A stretch of 64,000 nucleotides of DNA from NCBI GenBank assembly GCA_964419255.1, contig CAYQOU010000005.1, positions 1 to 64,000 on the forward strand, in the 5' to 3' direction. Both the position numbers and the translations under genes were made by a program. The notes beneath the pieces are model-generated. The model made no database searches. It worked only from the letters and a program-made list of their open reading frames with translations, and was not told the DNA's origin. This document shows positions 60,235 through 64,000 of this stretch, in pieces. Numbering within the stretch: position 1 is the first letter of the stretch; each line of letters begins with the position of its first letter. The stretch comes from CAZPHU01 sp964419255 (GTDB lineage: Bacteria; Fibrobacterota; Chitinivibrionia; Chitinivibrionales; CAYFVL01).

Positions 60235-61671
60235 ATGAAGAAAAAAAACAGCTCGGACCGGATGAGAAGATTTCCTCTTATCCGGTCTTTTCTTTTTCTA
60301 TTACTGGCGATCGGATGCTGGCGATTTTTTACGAAGCCGCAACTGTCTGAGAATAACGCCCCGGCGCAAATAGCCCGGAGACATCAACCGGGTACGGAAA
60401 CCCTGCAATCAGCCGTCGATTCGGTCGCCAGGGGGAATCAGGTGATCAAAGGTCACCGCGTCAAATCAGGGGACACGTTCTCCAGCATACTCGCCGGTTT
60501 CGGGCTGCCTGGCGAAAATGCAATTGCTTTCTACCGCTCGCTGTCGGATCTCGGGCTCACGGGGCTTTTCCCAGGAGATTCGTTTGTAGTTGCCACCGAT
60601 CAGGATAGCCGCCTTCTCTCCCTTTCCATTCTCAGCAAATTTCGTCATTGGTATCACCTCAAGCTGGACAGCACCTCGTTTACAGCCCGTAAGCAGCCGC
60701 TGCCAACAGTCCGCCACACCTGTGTGGTTAAAGGGAGACTGGAGAGCAGTTTGTCGGAAGATCTGTACAGGTACGGTGTTGGGGATGCGCTGGTCGGGAA
60801 ACTGGCGGAGATCTTTGCCTGGGATATCAATTTTTTTATGGATCCGCGCAAGGGCGATCGTTTCAAGGTGCTGTTTGAAAAGCTGTACAGGTCGGGTTGT
60901 TTCGTCGGCTATGGCAACATTCTTGCCGCCGAATACAGCACTAACAAACGGGATTATCACGCGATAGCCATGGAGGATTCTATTGGTCGTCTCAACTATT
61001 TTGACGTTGACGGTCGATCGGTACGGAAGAAATTCTTGAAGGCTCCGCTTCGATTCAATCGCATCTCGTCCGGTTTTACCCATAACCGACGCCACCCGGT
61101 GCTCGGCATCGTGCGCCCCCACCTGGGAATCGATTATGCCGCCCCGACCGGCACCCGGGTCTATGCATCAGCCCGTGGAAGAGTCAGCTTCGCCGGTGCT
61201 ATAGACGGCTACGGCAACCATGTGCGCATCGCTCATGACGGTGCCTACGAAACCTATTATGGCCACCTGCACCGTATCGCTCAGGGTATCCGCACCGGTG
61301 TAGAGGTACAGCAGGGCCAGTTGATCGGAACGGTGGGATCGACGGGCCTTTCCACCGGCCCACATCTGGACTACCGCATGAAACGGGGATCGCAGTTTGT
61401 GAATCCGATGTCGATCAGTCTTCCTTCGATGGATGCGGTATCGGAGCAGGATCGTGAACGGTTTGACCGAATCAAGCATGCATCTCTGACCATCCTGGAT
61501 CAACGTTTCAAACAGGATGGCTGCTTTGTGGTGACAATCAAAACGCCTCCGACACCCGAAATGGTCGAATTTGTACATACATTAAAACCGGAAAATGCCC
61601 ATGGTGACAGAGAAGAGTCTTCAGAGGATACGAAAAGAAATCATCGACTGCAACCGCGATCGGCGCTATAA
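60235..61671 (+). CDS. M23 family peptidoglycan peptidase with LysM-like N-terminal part
   Basis: This 478-residue envelope endopeptidase is related to the MepM/OapA group. An N-terminal membrane segment (FPLIRSFLFLLLAIGCW) is followed by a LysM/OapA-like part (HRVKSGDTFSSILAGFGLP) and a beta domain. The LytM catalytic domain has the zinc ligands in RPHLGIDYAAPTGT, GHLH and GPHLDYRM. It cuts peptide cross-links in cell wall. A second ATG at codon 10 (60262) is also possible. A terminator-like hairpin overlaps the first codons. It follows the STAS/PEGA gene by 40 bp and overlaps the next gene by 77 bp. Confidence 0.92.
   Translation: MKKKNSSDRMRRFPLIRSFLFLLLAIGCWRFFTKPQLSENNAPAQIARRHQPGTETLQSAVDSVARGNQVIKGHRVKSGDTFSSILAGFGLPGENAIAFYRSLSDLGLTGLFPGDSFVVATDQDSRLLSLSILSKFRHWYHLKLDSTSFTARKQPLPTVRHTCVVKGRLESSLSEDLYRYGVGDALVGKLAEIFAWDINFFMDPRKGDRFKVLFEKLYRSGCFVGYGNILAAEYSTNKRDYHAIAMEDSIGRLNYFDVDGRSVRKKFLKAPLRFNRISSGFTHNRRHPVLGIVRPHLGIDYAAPTGTRVYASARGRVSFAGAIDGYGNHVRIAHDGAYETYYGHLHRIAQGIRTGVEVQQGQLIGTVGSTGLSTGPHLDYRMKRGSQFVNPMSISLPSMDAVSEQDRERFDRIKHASLTILDQRFKQDGCFVVTIKTPPTPEMVEFVHTLKPENAHGDREESSEDTKRNHRLQPRSAL
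60256..60296 (+). terminator. Terminator-like hairpin over the peptidase start
   Basis: GACCGGAT and ATCCGGTC form a perfect eight-base stem with a loop of about 16 bases, followed by TTTTCTTTTT. It lies in the first 21 codons of the M23 peptidase gene and 62 bp after the STAS/PEGA stop. It may stop or attenuate reading into the peptidase gene. Confidence 0.55.
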
Positions 61672-62014
61672 GCTTCAGGCATATGCCTTTCTGCTCAATG
61701 GCCTGGAATATTACCGAACCAGGGTCGGGGAACGCCGCCATTTCACCGGTCAGGAGCTTACCAGAGGACTGGTCGAGTTTGCCCAGCTGCAATTCGGCCC
61801 ATTGGCACATGAGGTGCTCACGGCCTGGGGAGTAATAAAGTCCGATGATTTCGGCCATATAACATACAATCTTATTGACATACATCTTATTCGCAGGCAG
61901 CCAAGCGACCGCCTGGAAGATTTTTTCGATATCGTGGATTTCAAGCAATATTTTTCATCACAGGATTCGTACGATATCGATAAAGAATACATCAAAAGTA
62001 TAAAAGGGTCTTGA
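61595..62014 (+). CDS. Minf_1886 family conserved protein
   Basis: This 139-residue soluble protein belongs to the small Minf_1886 family found mainly in Planctomycetes, Verrucomicrobia and related groups, with no known function. The marks are the start SLQRIRKEIIDCNRDRRY, then AYAFLLNGLEYYR, HFTGQELTRGLVEFAQLQFG and VLTAWGVIKSDDFGHITYNL. It begins inside the end of the M23 peptidase gene (overlap 77 bp), so it depends on the same message. Its last codons overlap the -35 box of the tRNA-Phe promoter. Confidence 0.85.
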   Translation: MPMVTEKSLQRIRKEIIDCNRDRRYKLQAYAFLLNGLEYYRTRVGERRHFTGQELTRGLVEFAQLQFGPLAHEVLTAWGVIKSDDFGHITYNLIDIHLIRRQPSDRLEDFFDIVDFKQYFSSQDSYDIDKEYIKSIKGS

Positions 62015-62039
62015 TTTCGTTTCTCCAAAAAAGTATCTT
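62011..62039 (+). promoter_or_regulatory. Sigma-70 promoter for tRNA-Phe
   Basis: TTGATT and TATCTT are separated by 17 bp, with the tRNA starting 28 bp after the -10 box. The -35 box overlaps the stop codon of the gene at 61595-62014. The same TATCTT box precedes the lamin-tail gene. Confidence 0.65.
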
Positions 62040-62067
62040 AGATGTCTGTTCTTAAAAAATTCTGGTC

Positions 62068-62140
62068 GGCGCTTTAGCTCAGTCGGTAGAGCAAGGGACT
62101 GAAAATCCCTGTGTCCGCAGTTCGATTCTGCGAGGCGCCA
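62068..62140 (+). tRNA. tRNA-Phe (anticodon GAA)
   Basis: A 73-base cloverleaf with acceptor stem GGCGCTT/AGGCGCC (one G-U), D arm GCTC...GAGC, anticodon loop CTGAAAA (GAA) on stem AGGGA/TCCCT, and T arm CGCAG-TTCGATT-CTGCG. CCA is not encoded (CCT follows). It has a promoter and a terminator of its own. Confidence 0.95.
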
Positions 62141-62150
62141 CCTTTACAAT

Positions 62151-62183
62151 AAGCCCTCGGGAGCAATTCCGAGGGCTTTTTTT
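62151..62183 (+). terminator. Terminator after tRNA-Phe
   Basis: Stem AAGCCCTCGG/CCGAGGGCTT with an AGCAATT-type loop and a run of T, 11 bp after the tRNA. Confidence 0.92.
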
Positions 62184-62222
62184 GTGTGTATCAGACAAAA
62201 CCTCCGAACTCCCCCTTCATAG

Positions 62223-62588
62223 GCCGTCGATACTCACCTTATCGGAGGGATCTCCGTAGGCTTTTCGCATTTCAGTTCGCGATTTAAAAATGTTGAGCTC
62301 AAGGATAATATGAGCATTTCCCAGCTTGTTGTGGGCCCCGTCCTCTCCACTCGAAACGGAAAGAAAGGTTTCAACTTTCTTGTAAAGATACCCCTCTCCT
62401 TTCCTGTTATTGATGCCGAGACTGTACTTTTCTTTACACGTATCGGGCTACGCTTAAAAAGAGTACCCCTGGGAATCTTTGCAGGGTTAAGATATATGCA
62501 CGTTGACGAGAAGAAGAAGGTGGACGGCAATTACTGGTATGAGGGAGACATTTTCAATCCAAACCTCACAGTAGAGTGGAATTTTTGA
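62223..62588 (+). pseudogene. C-terminal remnant of an outer-membrane protein
   Basis: A frame open from just after a TAG reads HLIGGISVGFSHFSSRFK, then MSISQLVVGPVL, FNFLVKIPLSF, VLFFTRIGLRL, GIFAGLRYMHV and ends NLTVEWNF. This is a row of amphipathic beta strands ending in Phe, as in the last strands of a barrel protein. The first ATG (62310) lies in the middle of the strands, and there is no ribosome binding site or signal peptide. It therefore looks like the 3' end of a gene whose front was lost next to tRNA-Phe. The remaining 250 bp before the next gene show nothing. Confidence 0.5.
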
Positions 62589-62844
62589 TATAGGCTAATG
62601 AAACAGGGGCCAGACAGGTACCTCTATGGCCCCCTGTCATAATGTGAACAAAGCCGAGAATGAACAGTGTGTAAAATCTTTTTGTTACAAAACTTTGTGC
62701 CACCGCATTTCAACCGCACAAGAGAGTTCATCGAATTATTGGGGCGAGCGCCTGTTTTTTATTTCAGGCCGAATGTGGACTTTTCTGATTCATAATTCGT
62801 CAACATTGGGCTTTGCTCTCTCTCCGGCATGTACTTGTTTGCGA

Positions 62845-63285
62845 TTATCCACAAATACCAATAATGAGGTTTTCGTTTTCTTTAAGCAAATCGTCGGGAT
62901 TGAAGTCATGATTTGTGTGTGAAGCTGTATCAGAGAGTGTAAACACATGTCTGTATTTGGATTTATGCGGAATTATCCTTATGGTATCAGGGCCGGAGAC
63001 CTTCTCAAAGTGGCAAATCCTCTTTTTCTGAAAGGCATAAAGCAGCGTATCCGCGTACCCGTTTACGAATACATACATTTCGAAATTGATTGGCGTGTCA
63101 TATAGACTGAAAGAGTAAAAATCATTAAACAGAGTAAAGCGCCCCTCCGAATCGGTAAAGGTAGAGTAGATCGTATTGACGTTGCTGATATCTTTAAGCG
63201 TAACCAGCACCGAATCCATTCCCCTTCCCCGTCGGTCATATATCCGGCAACCAAGAAAGGTATGCCCAGCCCTACTACGCATCAT
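62845..63285 (-). CDS. Hypothetical protein with carboxypeptidase-regulatory-like fold
   Basis: This 146-residue protein has GAGGAG before a double ATG (63280-63285). The first 90 residues (TFLGCRIYDRRGRGMDSVLVTLKDIS, FTDSEGRFTLFNDFYSF) look like a carboxypeptidase-regulatory-like (transthyretin-type) beta domain, which in larger proteins lies on the cell surface. No clear signal peptide is seen, although the front is short. The rest is polar. It stands alone, divergent from the lamin-tail gene. Its function is unknown, and it may be a fragment of a larger surface protein. Confidence 0.6.
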   Translation of the reverse strand: MMRSRAGHTFLGCRIYDRRGRGMDSVLVTLKDISNVNTIYSTFTDSEGRFTLFNDFYSFSLYDTPINFEMYVFVNGYADTLLYAFQKKRICHFEKVSGPDTIRIIPHKSKYRHVFTLSDTASHTNHDFNPDDLLKENENLIIGICG

Positions 63286-63545
63286 TTTATTTTCTCCTCA
63301 GATATTGTGAATGTTTTTATAGCAATAGAAGAATCCCGAAAACCTGCTTTTGCTTGATAATGATTTTGTGAATAGATCTTACGGTGCACTTTTCATTGGA
63401 AATATCACATTAAGATATGATTGTTATATCCAGATAAGCAACTTTAATAATATTGAGTGTTTCTGATGAAATGATTCTCAACAACAAAACGTCCATATGC
63501 ACTATTCAAAATCCCCATTTCTTATCACACGGATAGTGGTACAGG
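63286..63545. other. AT-rich divergent intergenic region
   Basis: Together with the promoter that follows, this forms a gap of about 325 bp between two divergent genes. It is AT-rich and shows no open frame of note. Confidence 0.5.
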
Positions 63546-63575
63546 TTGCATATAGTGAATTTTTTTCTGTATCTT
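63546..63575 (+). promoter_or_regulatory. Sigma-70 promoter for the lamin-tail gene
   Basis: TTGCAT and TATCTT are separated by 18 bp, 36 bp before the ATG. The spacing and position fit a simple sigma-70 promoter. Confidence 0.5.
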
Positions 63576-63611
63576 AGTGGGTAGATGTTAATCGTTTATT
63601 AAGGAGATATG

Positions 63612-64000
63612 ATGGAAAAAACCAAAATGCTTATATGTGCCACGTTCGTATTTCTAACTGTCTTTCCTTCCGATGCTGCCGTAGTCATAAACGAATTTGT
63701 CAGCTCTAACGGCTCTACACTCTCTGATGAGGATGGGGATTTTGAAGATTGGATAGAGATTTATAACTCCTCCGCAGACCCTATCCAACTTGAGGGTCTT
63801 TTACTCAGTGATGATCTCGATAAACTAGATAAGTGGTCATTTCCGCCATACACCCTGCAATCCGGGGAGCATCTTATTGTGTTTACCTCAGGAAAAGATC
63901 GCACCGGTGAACAGTATTTTCACACCAGTTTCCGCATCTCATCGGAGGGGGAACCACTTATAATATCCAATCCGGATGGTGATACTATCGATATGGTTCC
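63612..64000 (+). CDS. Lamin-tail-domain secreted protein (3' end outside the window)
   Basis: The gene runs off the end of the window and has at least 129 codons. It begins with a signal peptide (MLICATFVFLTVFPSDAA). A lamin tail domain follows: VVINEFVSSNGSTLSDEDGD, DWIEIYNSSADPIQLEGLLL, YTLQSGEHLIVFTSGKDR and PLIISNPDGDTIDMV. This surface domain is common in large exported enzymes and adhesins, and in this phylum often precedes CotH-like or FlgD-like modules. AAGGAG lies five bases before the ATG at 63612. A second ATG is three bases upstream. Confidence 0.85.
   Translation, partial: MEKTKMLICATFVFLTVFPSDAAVVINEFVSSNGSTLSDEDGDFEDWIEIYNSSADPIQLEGLLLSDDLDKLDKWSFPPYTLQSGEHLIVFTSGKDRTGEQYFHTSFRISSEGEPLIISNPDGDTIDMV

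Overview
The window looks like a chromosomal segment of a free-living Gram-negative bacterium, most likely of the Fibrobacterota (Fibrobacteres/Chitinivibrionia side). The support is a secreted fibro-slime domain protein with a C-terminal FlgD-like domain, a lipoprotein with Ig-like repeats, several outer-membrane barrel proteins ending in Phe, lipoproteins with clear lipoboxes, and a sigma-70/DnaG pair. Most genes are core or ordinary envelope genes. No CRISPR array, phage or complete insertion sequence was recognised. Taxonomy is inferred from gene content only.

Layout. 1-7 kb: an AAA ATPase (DUF4143 type) between repeat sequences, a UbiB-type kinase with a phasin-like partner, a Cys-rich lipoprotein, a cut-off small ORF containing a short repeat element, an outer-membrane protein and a STAS protein. 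6.3-18.8 kb (minus strand): HEAT lipoprotein, S41 peptidase, rpe, acyl-CoA dehydrogenase, rnc, fabF, acpP, fabG, fabD, fabH, rpmF, DUF177, a coiled-coil membrane protein, ssb and a membrane protein. This is the classic fatty-acid cluster, but plsX is missing from its usual place. 19.1-21.8 kb (plus): panB, an inositol-phosphatase-family gene and lepB, closed by a terminator. 21.8-29 kb: phosphofructokinase, an Ig-like lipoprotein, then rpoD and dnaG. 29-33.4 kb: YjbQ-family protein, a barrel protein with an acidic tail, a zinc alcohol dehydrogenase and a DUF1848 protein. 33.6-43 kb (minus): a barrel-TPR-coiled-coil fusion, a decayed secreted protein, the fibro-slime protein, a small membrane protein and a CHASE2 adenylate cyclase. 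43-51 kb: a CDP-alcohol phosphatidyltransferase, gluconokinase, and a five-gene MacAB-TolC-like export operon with two permeases. 51-62 kb: CoA-binding protein, HAD phosphatase, two regulatory-looking proteins of unknown role, a tiny AURKAIP1/COX24-type basic protein, recD2, tRNA-Arg, a STAS/PEGA membrane protein broken by a 100-N assembly gap in a 42-nt tandem repeat, an M23 peptidase and a Minf_1886-type protein. 62-64 kb: tRNA-Phe, a barrel-protein remnant, a hypothetical protein and the start of a lamin-tail-domain protein.

Two dispersed repeat families run between the genes. One has a core near GAGCGATTCTCTCGCGGCGA and at least seven copies, some extending to about 100 bp. The other is a roughly 200-bp element present as two inverted copies 50 kb apart, with fragments elsewhere. 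They are the most striking structure that ordinary annotation would miss. Other points of interest are the gapped STAS/PEGA gene starting directly at the end of tRNA-Arg, a membrane TPR protein with an N-terminal domain resembling the ribosomal L7/L12 C-terminal domain, and a pseudogene whose C-terminal domain matches its fibro-slime neighbour.
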